DNA from: Streptomyces apocyni
Lineage (GTDB): Bacteria > Actinomycetota > Actinomycetes > Streptomycetales > Streptomycetaceae
Direction of reading: 5' to 3'
Assembly: GCF_009739465.1 (NCBI RefSeq)
Contig: NZ_WHOM01000039.1
Coordinates: 62,001 to 126,000 of the forward strand
DNA: 64,000 bases
Shown: one piece after another, positions 17,316 through 26,725 of the stretch
How the letters are laid out: every line of letters starts with the position of its first letter
Position numbering within the stretch: position 1 is the stretch's first letter
Program-made: the position numbers and the translations under genes
Notes under the pieces: generated by a model
Told to the model about the DNA's origin: nothing
The model's input: only the letters and a program-made list of their open reading frames with translations
The model's database searches: none

Positions 17316-18281
17316 ATGCGCCGTACAGCCTCCCCATTGTCGCTGACCCTACTCGGCCTGGGCGTGTTCCTGCTGGTCCTGGGCCCCATGCTGGCCTGGT
17401 ACGTGGCTCCACGGGCCAAGGTCACTCCGATTGATATCGATACGACAACGGTCTTCACCGGCAAGGGCTCGTATTTCGATCAGGGCAAGGTCGAAACGGT
17501 CGACGGCCAGGACCTCACGATCACCCGCAAGGTGCGCGGCGCCGTCGCCGAGAGCGAGAAGAGCGGCCGGGCGATCTGGGACGTCTCCACGACGGTGGAC
17601 CACGACGGCACGCTGCCCGCGGCCGAAACCCGTGACGCGCTGCAGTGGACCGTGGAGCGCTGGGTGACCGACCGGAAGACCAACCGGCCGGTGCACTGCT
17701 GCAAGGAAGAGCCCTACTACGAGGGCGAGGCGTACCTGAAGTTCCCGTTCGACGTGGAGCCCAGGGACTACCGCTGGTGGGACAACACCGCAGGTCAGAC
17801 GGTCGTCGTCGAGTACCAGGGCAAGAAGGAGATCCAGGGCTACGCGGGGATGCACTTCACGGCCAAGATCGAGAAGCCGATCAAGACCGGCACCCGGCAG
17901 GTCCCGGCCGCCCTGGTGAAGGCCGGTGAGGGTCAGGTACACGCCGAGGAGTGGTACCAGAACCACGGCATCGAGCTGGTCGCTGACCAGCGCACCGGCC
18001 GGATCATCTACGCCCAGATCGGCCCGAAGAAGACCCTCCGGGCGCCCGGCAGCGACAAGGACGCGGTCGTGCTGCTCGACAGCAAGAAGATCGCGTTCAC
18101 CGAGGAGACCCAGAAAGCCCAGGTCAAGCTCGCCAAGGCGGACAGCAAGCGGCTGAAGCTGGTCAGCGAGACGCTGCCGGTCGGCGGCGGCGTGGCCGGT
18201 CTGGCCCTCGTCCTGGTGGGCGGATTCCTGGTCGTTCGGGGCCGCGAACGCCCGTTGACGCAGGAACCCTCCACGATGTGA
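17316..18281 (+). CDS. DUF3068 domain-containing membrane protein (PorA family-like)
   Basis: 321 residues with an N-terminal membrane segment (about 7-30), a large extracellular domain and a C-terminal membrane segment (about 288-308, GGGVAGLALVLVGGFLVV) before a short basic tail. This matches the DUF3068 family of actinobacteria, annotated as PorA-like; function unproven. VHCCKEEPYYEGEAYLKFP and PRDYRWWDN are recognisable. It immediately precedes the glycan-assembly operon on the same strand and may serve the same cell envelope process. Confidence 0.85.
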   Translation: MRRTASPLSLTLLGLGVFLLVLGPMLAWYVAPRAKVTPIDIDTTTVFTGKGSYFDQGKVETVDGQDLTITRKVRGAVAESEKSGRAIWDVSTTVDHDGTLPAAETRDALQWTVERWVTDRKTNRPVHCCKEEPYYEGEAYLKFPFDVEPRDYRWWDNTAGQTVVVEYQGKKEIQGYAGMHFTAKIEKPIKTGTRQVPAALVKAGEGQVHAEEWYQNHGIELVADQRTGRIIYAQIGPKKTLRAPGSDKDAVVLLDSKKIAFTEETQKAQVKLAKADSKRLKLVSETLPVGGGVAGLALVLVGGFLVVRGRERPLTQEPSTM

Positions 18282-18500
18282 TGAGTTCTCAGCTCCAAGT
18301 GGGTCCGAAATTGTCACTTAGGTGAGTAGCCCGATCGAACAGCGCGGCGAAAACTGTCCATCCCCACCGCACACACACGGCCACTCACTCCCGAGTGGCC
18401 GACGGACCCGCACCCACCCGCACGGCCCCGCTCACGGTTTTTCCCGCTCACCTGATTTCCCCCGCTTCCGATCCGCACCCCGAGACGAGTTGGAGCACGG

Positions 18501-19682
18501 ATGCCCCAGCACGTACCTCCTTCGCTGCGCGACTCAGCCCCGCTGGGCGCCATGACAGAAGGAGCTCCGCTCCGCACCAGGGCCGGAGTGGTTCCCCCCC
18601 ACCCGCGCCGAATCGTCTTCCTCGCCCACCGCGACCTCGGCAACGAGGCCGCGGGCGGCTCGGAACTGCTCGTCGACCAGCTGGCCGACGGGCTGACCCG
18701 GCAGGGTCACCAGGTCACCCTGCTGTGCGGGGGCCCGGCGGCCTACCGCGACTACCGCGTGGTGTCCGCCGGTGGTACCTACGGCCACTTCCTCAAGGCC
18801 AGGACCGCCTTCGCCCGGCAGGTCGGCGATTGCGACCTGCTGGTCGAGGTCGTCAACGGTATGCCGTACCTGGCGCCGCTGTGGCACCGGGGACCCACCC
18901 TGTGCCTGGTCAACCACGTACACACCGACCTGTGGGGGATGCGCTACCCCGCTCCCGCGGCCCGCCTGGGCCGAAGACTGGAGCAGTGGGCGCTCACCGG
19001 CGCCCAGCGCGACAACCTGCTGGTCGCCGTCTCCCCCTCCACCGAGACCGCGCTGCGCGCCATCGGTGTACCCAAGGACCGCATCCGGGTCGTGCACAAC
19101 GGCGTCGAGGAGCCGGGGCCGCTGGCGCCGCGCTCCGAGGAGCCGCTGTTCCTGGCGATGGGGCGGCTCGTCGAGTACAAGCGCATTGATCTGCTGCTAC
19201 GGCTGTGGGAGCGGGTCCGCCCGGTCACCGGCGGCCGTCTGGTGATCGTCGGTGACGGTCCCGAGCGGGAGCGGCTTGAGCGGATGGCGGGACCGTCCGT
19301 CGAGTTCGCCGGGCATGTCTCGGAGGCCGAGAAGCACCGGCTGCTGTGCGCGTCCTGGCTGCTGCTGCACCCCTCGGCCGTCGAGGGGTGGGGCCTGGTC
19401 GTCACCGAGGCCGCCACTCGGGGCACCCCCGCCATCGGCTTCGACGTACCGGGTCTGCGGGACTCCATCGAGGACGGTGTCACCGGGCTGCTCGCCCGCG
19501 GCGAGTCCTCGTTCGCCGCCGCCTGGTGCACGCTGGCGCTGTCAGCCGAGCGCCGCGCCGCCTTCGGTAAGGCCGCGGCCGACCGGGCCGCGGACTACCG
19601 CTGGTCGAACACCGTGCGGCAGTTCCGCGCGGTCGCCGCCGAGGCCACCGCCGCCACACCCACCGCGATACGGCGAAGGTGA
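18501..19682 (+). CDS. glycosyltransferase family 4
   Basis: 393-residue GT-B glycosyltransferase. N-domain with GSELLVDQLADGLTRQGHQVTLL; C-domain with the donor-binding part EYKRIDLLLRLWERVRP, IVGDGPERERLE and the retaining-GT motif HPSAVEGWGLVVTEAATRGTPAIGF (ExxxxxGxxxxE). Cytosolic, peripheral to the membrane; adds a sugar from an NDP donor. Start ATG 18501 with TTGGAGC upstream; a second ATG at 18552 is possible. Its stop overlaps the next gene as GTGA, so it leads a translationally coupled operon. Confidence 0.93.
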   Translation: MPQHVPPSLRDSAPLGAMTEGAPLRTRAGVVPPHPRRIVFLAHRDLGNEAAGGSELLVDQLADGLTRQGHQVTLLCGGPAAYRDYRVVSAGGTYGHFLKARTAFARQVGDCDLLVEVVNGMPYLAPLWHRGPTLCLVNHVHTDLWGMRYPAPAARLGRRLEQWALTGAQRDNLLVAVSPSTETALRAIGVPKDRIRVVHNGVEEPGPLAPRSEEPLFLAMGRLVEYKRIDLLLRLWERVRPVTGGRLVIVGDGPERERLERMAGPSVEFAGHVSEAEKHRLLCASWLLLHPSAVEGWGLVVTEAATRGTPAIGFDVPGLRDSIEDGVTGLLARGESSFAAAWCTLALSAERRAAFGKAAADRAADYRWSNTVRQFRAVAAEATAATPTAIRRR

Positions 19683-20590
19683 CCCTGTACGTGTCGAACG
19701 AACCCACCCCCGAGCGAACCGCGCACCCGGCCGAACCAGCCGCCTCCGCCGCCCCCGCCGCGCCCCGCACCGCGCGGCAGCCGTCGGCGACCGCCCCGGA
19801 CGCCTCCCGCGCCAGACCGCGGCCGACGAACACCACCGCGAAGGCCCGCCCCGAGCGGGCCATCGGCCGATTCAAGGACCCGTCGCTACGGCGCTCCGTC
19901 GCGCTGTTCCGCGCGTTCATGAACGAGCAGCAGGACCCTCAGCACTGCTACACGCTGCTCGCCCAGGACGCCGCCGACCAGGTCGAACGCCATGAGCCCC
20001 TGGCCGGGAAGACCGTCGTCGACATCGGCGGCGGTGGCGGCTACTTCACCGAGGAGTTCCGCCGCCGCGGCGCGCAGAGCTATCTGTTCGAGCCGGACGT
20101 CCAGGAGCTGGGCAGCGGCCCCGGCACCGGAGCCGTCCTGGCCGACGGCTATCTGCTGCCCCTCGCGGACGGCGTCGCCGACGTCTCCTTCTCCTCCAAC
20201 GTCCTGGAGCATGTGGACGACCCGCAGACCTTCCTCAGCGAAATGGTGCGGGTCACCCGGCCAGGCGGCCTGATCTACGTCTCCTTCACCAACTGGTACT
20301 CGCCATGGGGCGGCCACGAGTGGGCCCCCTGGCACTACCTCGGCGCCGACCGGGCGGTGGCCCGCTACCAGCGACGCACCGGCCGGCCCGCCAAGCACAC
20401 ACTCGGCGAGAACCTGCACGCCATACACATCGGTCCCACCCTGCGTCAGGTGCGCTCTCGCGACGACGTCACCGTCGTATCGGCACGCTCCCGCTACTGG
20501 CCGTTCCTGGCCAGTGCCGTCACCAAAGTGCCGGGTCTTCGCGAGTTCGCGACCTGGAATCTCCTTCTCATTCTTCGGCGGTGTCCATGA
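19679..20590 (+). CDS. class I SAM-dependent methyltransferase
   Basis: 303 residues. An Ala/Pro/Thr-rich head (about 1-55) precedes a Rossmann methyltransferase domain: motif I VVDIGGGGGYFTEEF (about 115-129), acidic loop FEPDVQEL and motif IV-like ADVSFSSNVLEHVDDPQTF. The C-terminus resembles methyltransferases that modify sugars or lipid-linked intermediates. Starts inside the stop of the glycosyltransferase gene (GTGA) and ends inside the start of the AftD-like gene (ATGA). Confidence 0.9.
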   Translation: MTLYVSNEPTPERTAHPAEPAASAAPAAPRTARQPSATAPDASRARPRPTNTTAKARPERAIGRFKDPSLRRSVALFRAFMNEQQDPQHCYTLLAQDAADQVERHEPLAGKTVVDIGGGGGYFTEEFRRRGAQSYLFEPDVQELGSGPGTGAVLADGYLLPLADGVADVSFSSNVLEHVDDPQTFLSEMVRVTRPGGLIYVSFTNWYSPWGGHEWAPWHYLGADRAVARYQRRTGRPAKHTLGENLHAIHIGPTLRQVRSRDDVTVVSARSRYWPFLASAVTKVPGLREFATWNLLLILRRCP

Positions 20591-23500
20591 CCACGGTCCA
20601 GACGACCCCTCAGCTGCCACCACAGGCACCGGTTCCGACGGGGGGTCCCGCGCAGGGGCCGCCCCCTGACGGACCTCGGTCCCGACGGTGGCTTCTGGGG
20701 TTCTGGGCTGTCGTGTTCGTCCTCTTCCTGGTGGTCTCGCCGGGACGGATGACGTTCGAGACCAAGCTCGGGGTGGCCCTCGACCCCTGGAAGTTCCTCA
20801 GTGAGCTGGGTCAGCTCTGGCAGAGTCAGGGCGGATTCGGCGGGCTCACCAACCAGTACATCGGCTACGCCTTCCCCTCGCTGCCGTTCTACGCGCTGGC
20901 CGACCTGGTGGCGCTGCCGGTGTGGCTGGCCGAGCGGCTGTGGATGTCGCTGATCGTGGCGGCCGCGTTCTGGGGGGCGATGCGCCTCGCCGAGCGGCTG
21001 AACATCGGCAGCTCGGCCACGCGCCTCCTGGGCGCCGCGGCGTTCGCGCTGTGGCCGACGTACACCATCGTCGTCGGCTCGACCTCGGCGGCCGCGCTGC
21101 CCGGCGCGATGCTGCCCTGGGTGCTGCTGCCGCTGACCAACGACAAGGTGAGCGCACGGATCGCGGCGCTGCGCTCGGCCGCGCTGATCCCGTTGATGGG
21201 CGGTGTCAACGCGGCCTCGGTGCTGGCGTCCCTGCTGCCCGTCGCGCTGTATCTGCTGTCCCGGCCGGGTGGTCCGCGTAAGCGGAAGCTGATCATCTGG
21301 TGGGTGCCGGGTGTGCTGCTCGCGACCGCCTGGTGGGTCGTCCCGCTGCTGCTCCAGGGCCTCTACGGCGAGAACTTCCTGCCGTACGTCGAGTCCGCGC
21401 AGACCACGACCGACACCATGTCCGCGACCGAAGCGCTGCGCGGCGCCGGCAACTGGGTGGCGTATCTGCACTTCGGCGACGCCTGGCTGCCCGCGGGCTG
21501 GACGGTCGCCACCGGCGCCCTGGCCATCCTGGGCTCCGCGATAGCCGCCGCGCTGGGCCTGGCGGGCCTGGCCCGGCGCGATCTGCCGGAGCGCCGCTGG
21601 CTGGTGCTGACCGTCGCGACGGTCGCGCTGATCACGCTCGCCGGATACGGCGGCACCTTCGGCGGACTCTTCCACTCGACCGTGCAGGACTGGCTGGACG
21701 GCTGGCTGGTGCCGTTCCGCAACATCTACAAGTTCCAGACCGGGCTCGCCCTGGCGCTCGCCTTCGGCCTGATCCACCTGGTGGCCGTGGCCGCCGAGCG
21801 GCGCGGTGCCCGCCCCGTGCCCGGCCGCCGCTTCGTCCCGGCGATCGCGGCGCTGCTGGTGATACCGGGGCTCGCGCTCCCCTATGTCAACGGCTCGATC
21901 CTGCAGCCGGGTTCCTTCCAGGAGCTGCCCAAGTACTGGAAGACCACGGCGGGCTGGCTGGAGAAGTACTCCCCCGACTCGCGCGCCCTGGTGGTCCCGG
22001 CCACCGCGCACGGCATCTACACCTGGGGCTCCCCCATCGACCAGCCGCTCGACGTGCTCGCCGACTCCCGCTGGGCACAGCGCGACTACGTTCCCTTCGG
22101 CACCCCGGGCAACCGGCGCGCCATGGACGCCGTCGAGCAGGCGCTGCTGACCGGTGGCACGGTGCCGGGCCTGCAGGACTACCTCAGCCGCTCCGGGCTG
22201 CACTTCGTCGTCGTACGCAATGACCTGGACCCGGACCAGGTGGGCTACGTGCCCACCACGACCGTGAAGCGGACCCTGGAGGCCTCCGGGTACGAGCGGG
22301 TCACCGGATTCGGCCCGGAGATGACCGGCGGCCGGATCGCGGACAAGACGCCGCTCCAGGTCGAGGGCCTGTACCCGAGGCAGCGGGCGGTGGAGATCTA
22401 CCAGCCCAGCGACCAGACGCACCGCCCCGGCCAGGTCGGCGTGCAGCCGGTCGCCGACACGGCCGTGGTCAGCGGTGGCCCGGAGGCGCTGCTTCCGCTG
22501 TCCGCCGACCCGGCGATGCGCAACCGTCCCGTGGTGCTCACCGGGGACAACCACCCGGGCCTCGGTTCGCCTTCGCTGCTCGCCGTGGGCGACGGACTGC
22601 GGCGCGCCGACACCCGCTTCGGCCTGGTCAACTCCAATACGTCGTACACCTACACACCCGACGAGAAGAACCACAGCGGGAGCCTGCAGAACCCCGGCGA
22701 GAAGCCGCTGCAGATCCTGCCGAGCAAGGGCGTCGAGCACCAGACGACGGCGGTGATCGCCGGTGCGAAGTCGGTGACCGCGTCCTCCAGCGGCAACTGG
22801 CTGTTCCATCTGCCGCAGTACGACCCGGTGAACGCCTTCGACGGCAACGGCGACACCGCTTGGGCCGAGGGCTCGGCGGGCAAGCCGGAGGGCCAGTGGC
22901 TGCGGGTCGACTTCGACAAGAAGGACAGGCCCGAGATCCCGGGCACGCTCGCGGTCCGGCCGCTGGCGCAGGACCAGGTGCGGGCCGCGCCCACCAGGGT
23001 GCGCGTGGAGACCGACCGGGGGAAGGTCGACAGCGTTCTGCTGCCGAACGGCACCCCGCAGGAGATCAAGGCGCCCAAGGGCGAAGCGAAGTGGCTGAAG
23101 ATCACCATCCTGGACGTCGAGGAGGCGAGCCCCGGACTCTCCGGCGCCGGGTTCTCCGAGATCACCATCCCGGGCGTCACGGTGAACCGCGTACTGGCAC
23201 TGCCCAAGGACGCGGAGGACGTCAAGGCCAAGTCGACGATGTACTCGATGCACCGCGCCGCCGACCCGGGCGGCCTCGGCCCGAACGCCGCCGAGATGGG
23301 CCTGCACCGGCAGTTCACCACCAAGGAGTCCGGCGAGTACACGTTCAAGGGCAGCGCGATCGCGGTGCCCGGCAACGAGCTGGACGAGCTGCTGTACCGC
23401 GTGGCACCCGAGACCAAAAGCGGCAAGCAGCTCAAGGTGACCGCCGACTCGACGGCCCCACTCGGCCCGAACGTCTCGCCGCGCAACCTCAGCGATGGTG

Positions 23501-25158
23501 ACCTGACCACCGCGTGGATCGCCGGGGACAGTGCCGTACTGCACCTGAGCTGGCCCGACAAGACGGCGGTCGGCGAGATCGTCTTCGCCGCGGCCGGGGG
23601 CCTGTCGACCCGGCCCGAGAAGATCAAGATCAGCTCCCCGGACGGGTCCACCACCGCGGGCGTCGACGAGAACGGCATGGCGCGCTTCGAGCCGATCACC
23701 ACCAACCAGATGGACATCACGATCACCAAGACGGCACCGCTGACGCTGCACAACTCCCTGGCGGACAAGGAGTTGCAGCTGCCGGTGGGCCTCACCCTGG
23801 TGCACGTCCCGGCGCTCTCGCAGGAGGGCAACGACCACCGCACCCCGCAGCCCGACCCGGAACGCAGCTTCGAACTCGCCTGCGGTGAGGGCCCGGAGGT
23901 CGCCATCGGCGGCGAGCTCTACAGCACCAGCGCCAAGGGCACGGTGGGCGATCTGACGCAGCGCAGGCCCATCGACGTGACGCTGTGCACGACCGAAGAG
24001 GCGGACGGCACGGTCCAGCTCGGCGCGGACACCCACCGGGTGGACGCGGCCGACAAGGGCCCGCTGGTGATCACGGACATCTCGCTGACGCGGGGCGCGG
24101 GCCTGGAGACGGCTTCCGGCTCCACGACCGCGGACTCGACCGCGAACGCCGACCGTGACGTGAAGGTCAGCGACTGGGCGGGCGACCGCCGCGCCCTGAC
24201 CGTCGGCGCGGGCGACGCCTCGTATCTGTCGATGTACGAGAACGCCAACGACGGCTGGAAGGCCACCCTGAACGGCAAGGAGCTGACCTCGCTGCGGCTC
24301 GACGGCTGGCAGCAGGGCTGGCTGATCCCGGAGGGCGAGGGCGGCACGGTCAAGCTGGAGTACCGGCCCGCCCAGGTGTACCAGGCTGGGCTGATCGGTG
24401 GTGGCGTGGCGCTGCTGGTCCTGCTGGGGCTGGTGCTGTACCGCCGCGACGAGGAGAACACGGACGGTCCGTCGCCGGTGGCTCCGGCTCCGGGGCTGAT
24501 CCTGGGCACCGTGGCGCTCGCCGTGATCGGCGTCGTGATCTCCGGGCCGTTCGGTCTGCTGGTTCCGGCGCTCGCGGTGGTGGCCTGGTGGCGGCGTTCG
24601 CTGCTGGTGCCGATCGCGCTGGTGGCGATGGCCGGTGCGGGTATCGCCGCGGCGATCGGTGCCGGGCAGACGGTGTCCGAGGGCGAGGGCGCGTTCTCGC
24701 CCGTGGCTCAGGTCCTGGCCCTGGTGGCGCTGTTCGCAGCGCTGGTGACCGGGCGCGAGGAGTCGTCCCAGGCCCGGGAGACCGAGCCGCCGGTTCCGTC
24801 GGTGACGCCGGTCCCGGCCGGTGCCACGCTGCCGCTTGGCCCGTACGCGCCGGGGACGATCCCGGCGGCTGGTCCGGGTACGGCACCGCCGCGGCCCGGG
24901 CCGCAGGTTCCGGCCGAGGGTGCGACGAGCCGCGAGGCCGCGGGCCCGGGCCCGTCCGTACCGCAACCGGCTCCGGAACCGGCACCGCAGCCGACTCCGG
25001 AACCGGCCTCGGCACCGGACGATCCGGCGACGACCAGCTTCTCGCTGCGCAAGCCCGACCAGGGGGAATCCCCGTCCGCCGCGGCCGCCCCGGCCGAGTC
25101 CGACCAGGGCCCGTCCGACACCCCGCCCCACGACCCGAGGGAAGGTAACGCCCCGTGA
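20587..25158 (+). CDS. AftD-like alpha-(1->3)-arabinofuranosyltransferase family protein (DUF3367)
   Basis: 1523-residue polytopic GT-C enzyme. The first 560 residues hold about ten or more membrane segments; the first outside loop after segment 1 has the conserved FETKLGVALDPWKFLSELGQLW with acidic residues of the GT-C active site and GYAFPSLPFYALAD, as in mycobacterial AftD. A large extracellular part (about 600-1270) contains discoidin-like beta-sandwich modules (two segments with NAFDGNGDTAWAEG and NLSDGDLTTAWIAG). Further membrane segments lie at about 1270-1400, then a Pro/Ala/Glu-rich cytosolic tail with PAPEPAPQPTPEP repeats. It likely adds sugar from a polyprenyl-phosphate donor to a surface glycan. 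Acceptor unknown, since Streptomyces lacks mycobacterial arabinogalactan. Confidence 0.9.
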   Translation: MTTVQTTPQLPPQAPVPTGGPAQGPPPDGPRSRRWLLGFWAVVFVLFLVVSPGRMTFETKLGVALDPWKFLSELGQLWQSQGGFGGLTNQYIGYAFPSLPFYALADLVALPVWLAERLWMSLIVAAAFWGAMRLAERLNIGSSATRLLGAAAFALWPTYTIVVGSTSAAALPGAMLPWVLLPLTNDKVSARIAALRSAALIPLMGGVNAASVLASLLPVALYLLSRPGGPRKRKLIIWWVPGVLLATAWWVVPLLLQGLYGENFLPYVESAQTTTDTMSATEALRGAGNWVAYLHFGDAWLPAGWTVATGALAILGSAIAAALGLAGLARRDLPERRWLVLTVATVALITLAGYGGTFGGLFHSTVQDWLDGWLVPFRNIYKFQTGLALALAFGLIHLVAVAAERRGARPVPGRRFVPAIAALLVIPGLALPYVNGSILQPGSFQELPKYWKTTAGWLEKYSPDSRALVVPATAHGIYTWGSPIDQPLDVLADSRWAQRDYVPFGTPGNRRAMDAVEQALLTGGTVPGLQDYLSRSGLHFVVVRNDLDPDQVGYVPTTTVKRTLEASGYERVTGFGPEMTGGRIADKTPLQVEGLYPRQRAVEIYQPSDQTHRPGQVGVQPVADTAVVSGGPEALLPLSADPAMRNRPVVLTGDNHPGLGSPSLLAVGDGLRRADTRFGLVNSNTSYTYTPDEKNHSGSLQNPGEKPLQILPSKGVEHQTTAVIAGAKSVTASSSGNWLFHLPQYDPVNAFDGNGDTAWAEGSAGKPEGQWLRVDFDKKDRPEIPGTLAVRPLAQDQVRAAPTRVRVETDRGKVDSVLLPNGTPQEIKAPKGEAKWLKITILDVEEASPGLSGAGFSEITIPGVTVNRVLALPKDAEDVKAKSTMYSMHRAADPGGLGPNAAEMGLHRQFTTKESGEYTFKGSAIAVPGNELDELLYRVAPETKSGKQLKVTADSTAPLGPNVSPRNLSDGDLTTAWIAGDSAVLHLSWPDKTAVGEIVFAAAGGLSTRPEKIKISSPDGSTTAGVDENGMARFEPITTNQMDITITKTAPLTLHNSLADKELQLPVGLTLVHVPALSQEGNDHRTPQPDPERSFELACGEGPEVAIGGELYSTSAKGTVGDLTQRRPIDVTLCTTEEADGTVQLGADTHRVDAADKGPLVITDISLTRGAGLETASGSTTADSTANADRDVKVSDWAGDRRALTVGAGDASYLSMYENANDGWKATLNGKELTSLRLDGWQQGWLIPEGEGGTVKLEYRPAQVYQAGLIGGGVALLVLLGLVLYRRDEENTDGPSPVAPAPGLILGTVALAVIGVVISGPFGLLVPALAVVAWWRRSLLVPIALVAMAGAGIAAAIGAGQTVSEGEGAFSPVAQVLALVALFAALVTGREESSQARETEPPVPSVTPVPAGATLPLGPYAPGTIPAAGPGTAPPRPGPQVPAEGATSREAAGPGPSVPQPAPEPAPQPTPEPASAPDDPATTSFSLRKPDQGESPSAAAAPAESDQGPSDTPPHDPREGNAP

Positions 25159-25340
25159 CCGGACCCGCCCGCTCCGCCCGCCCCGCCCCGGACTTCCGGT
25201 CACCCCTGCGCACCGGCTGGGCCGGACGGCCCATACCGGGCACGGTGGAGACCTGGACCTGTCCAACGGACCGGGCCGGACGGGGCGGGCGGCCCGTGCG
25301 CCACTCCCGCACCGTCCCGCGCGGGGAGGCGCGTCAGTGA
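25155..25340 (+). CDS. possible small basic protein translationally coupled on both sides
   Basis: 61 codons that begin at a GTG overlapping the stop of the AftD-like gene (GTGA, 25155-25158) and end at a TGA overlapping the GTG start of the condensation-fold gene (25337-25340). The double coupling and the lack of a gap argue for translation; the product is Arg/Pro-rich with no recognisable domain. It may be a real small protein or only a coupling element. No homologue known to me. Confidence 0.4.
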   Translation: MTGPARSARPAPDFRSPLRTGWAGRPIPGTVETWTCPTDRAGRGGRPVRHSRTVPRGEARQ

Positions 25341-26725
25341 CAGCCGTACAGCAGTCGGCCCCGCGCCCTGGCACTCCGGTGCCCGGGGCGCGGGTGCCGT
25401 TTCCCGTAGTCGACGAGGTGTCCCGGCACTGTCTTCAGGACGAGGAGCCGGAGACCATCCACATAGAGGTGCATCTGCCGGGCCGCCTGGACCCGGCGCG
25501 GCTGCGCGCGGCCTTCAACGAGGCACTCGCCCGGCACCCCCGCGCGCTGATGCGGGAGGTTCCGGGCCGCTGGTACCGCAGGCGGTACGAGTGGGAGCTG
25601 ACCGGCACCCCCGACGTGGACCCGGTGCACGTCCCGCCCGCCGGACCCGACGCCCTGCGCCTGGCCCGTGAGCGCTCACTGACCGAGGCGCCGTCCCTTT
25701 CGGCCTCGCCGCCCGTCCGGCTGGAACTGGTCCAGAACTCAGCCGACCCAGCCGACCCGGGCGGCTGCGTCCTGATCCTGGTGATCCATCACACCGCGAT
25801 GGACGGCCCGGCCTGTATGCGCGTCCTGGCCACCGCCGCCGAGATCTACGGCGGCCGGGACAACGCGCCCGCCGCGCCCCGGTCCCGTCCGGCCGCCGCG
25901 TCCGAGCCCGGCCGGGACCCGGTGGCGATGCCCAGCGGCTGGTCCAGGCCCGCGCATGTGGCCCCCGGCACCCCCGAGGGCACGCCGGGCAACCGCATGC
26001 TGCTGGTGGACCTGCCGGTGCCGCGCCGCCCGAAGGGCGTCCCGTACACCGTCAACGACCAGCTGATGGTCGCCACCGCGCTGATGATCGCGCACTGGAA
26101 CCGCGAGCACGGCCGCCCGACCGGGCCGATGCGGATCACGATGCCGGTCGACGACCGCAGCCGGGGCGTCGATATGCCCATCGGCAACGGCACCCGGCTG
26201 GTCGAAGTCCCGTACACCGCCGACGAGCTGGCGCTGGCACCCGCCACCAGCACCAGCACCAGCACCAGCACCGACACCGTCTCCGCTGACCAGGTCAGGG
26301 AGCTGCTGCGGCGCACCACCGAGCGCACCCGCGCCCTCAAAGCCGCCCCCCGCCCCCAACTCGGGTACGGTGCCGCGCTGCTCACCGCGCCGGTGCTGCC
26401 CGTCGCCTGGCGGGCCGCGTTCACCCGGGGCCTGCGCAGGGCGGCGGGCCCCTGGGCGTCGACGACCCTGCTCAGCAACATCGGCAGGATGCCGTACCCG
26501 ATGGACTTCGGCGAGACGGCGGGCCGGGCGACGGCGGTGTGGTTCGCCGCACCCGCCCGGCTGCCACGTGGACTCGCGGTGACCAGCACGTCCACCGACG
26601 GACGGCTGCACCTGGCCCTGCGCTGGTCCAGGCGGCTCCTCGGGGAAGCCGACGGGGCACGGCTGCGCGATCTGTTCGAGCACTATCTGCATGCCACCGA
26701 GCTTCTGGCCGAGGGGACCCCATGA
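25337..26725 (+). CDS. condensation-domain-fold acyltransferase (PapA/NRPS C-domain-like)
   Basis: 462 residues. The CoA-dependent acyltransferase motif HHxxxDG is present as HHTAMDG at about residue 152-158, with a later ...TLLSNIGRMPYPMDFGE segment similar to the DFGWG-like region of the family. It probably acylates or condenses a building block of the surface glycan. A TSTSTSTST stretch near residue 305-312 is encoded by four ACCAGC units. GTG 25337 has GGGAGG upstream and overlaps the preceding small frame; a longer upstream frame exists but covers the AftD tail in another frame and is rejected. Confidence 0.8.
   Translation: MTAVQQSAPRPGTPVPGARVPFPVVDEVSRHCLQDEEPETIHIEVHLPGRLDPARLRAAFNEALARHPRALMREVPGRWYRRRYEWELTGTPDVDPVHVPPAGPDALRLARERSLTEAPSLSASPPVRLELVQNSADPADPGGCVLILVIHHTAMDGPACMRVLATAAEIYGGRDNAPAAPRSRPAAASEPGRDPVAMPSGWSRPAHVAPGTPEGTPGNRMLLVDLPVPRRPKGVPYTVNDQLMVATALMIAHWNREHGRPTGPMRITMPVDDRSRGVDMPIGNGTRLVEVPYTADELALAPATSTSTSTSTDTVSADQVRELLRRTTERTRALKAAPRPQLGYGAALLTAPVLPVAWRAAFTRGLRRAAGPWASTTLLSNIGRMPYPMDFGETAGRATAVWFAAPARLPRGLAVTSTSTDGRLHLALRWSRRLLGEADGARLRDLFEHYLHATELLAEGTP
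26246..26272 (+). repeat. hexanucleotide microsatellite inside the acyltransferase gene
   Basis: ACCAGC is repeated four times in tandem (26246-26269) followed by ACC. Changes in copy number would add or remove Ser-Thr pairs without shifting the frame. Confidence 0.75.

Noticed and set aside
24821..25336. N-terminal extension of the acyltransferase gene
   Set aside because: It overlaps the C-terminal tail of the AftD-like gene in another frame and is Arg/Pro-rich; GTG 25337 has a ribosome site and coupling.
20494..25374. A 1626-codon open frame on the minus strand opposite the AftD-like gene
   Set aside because: It is antisense to a gene with clear family motifs and its composition (Arg/Gly/His/Gln-rich) is that of a GC-bias shadow frame.
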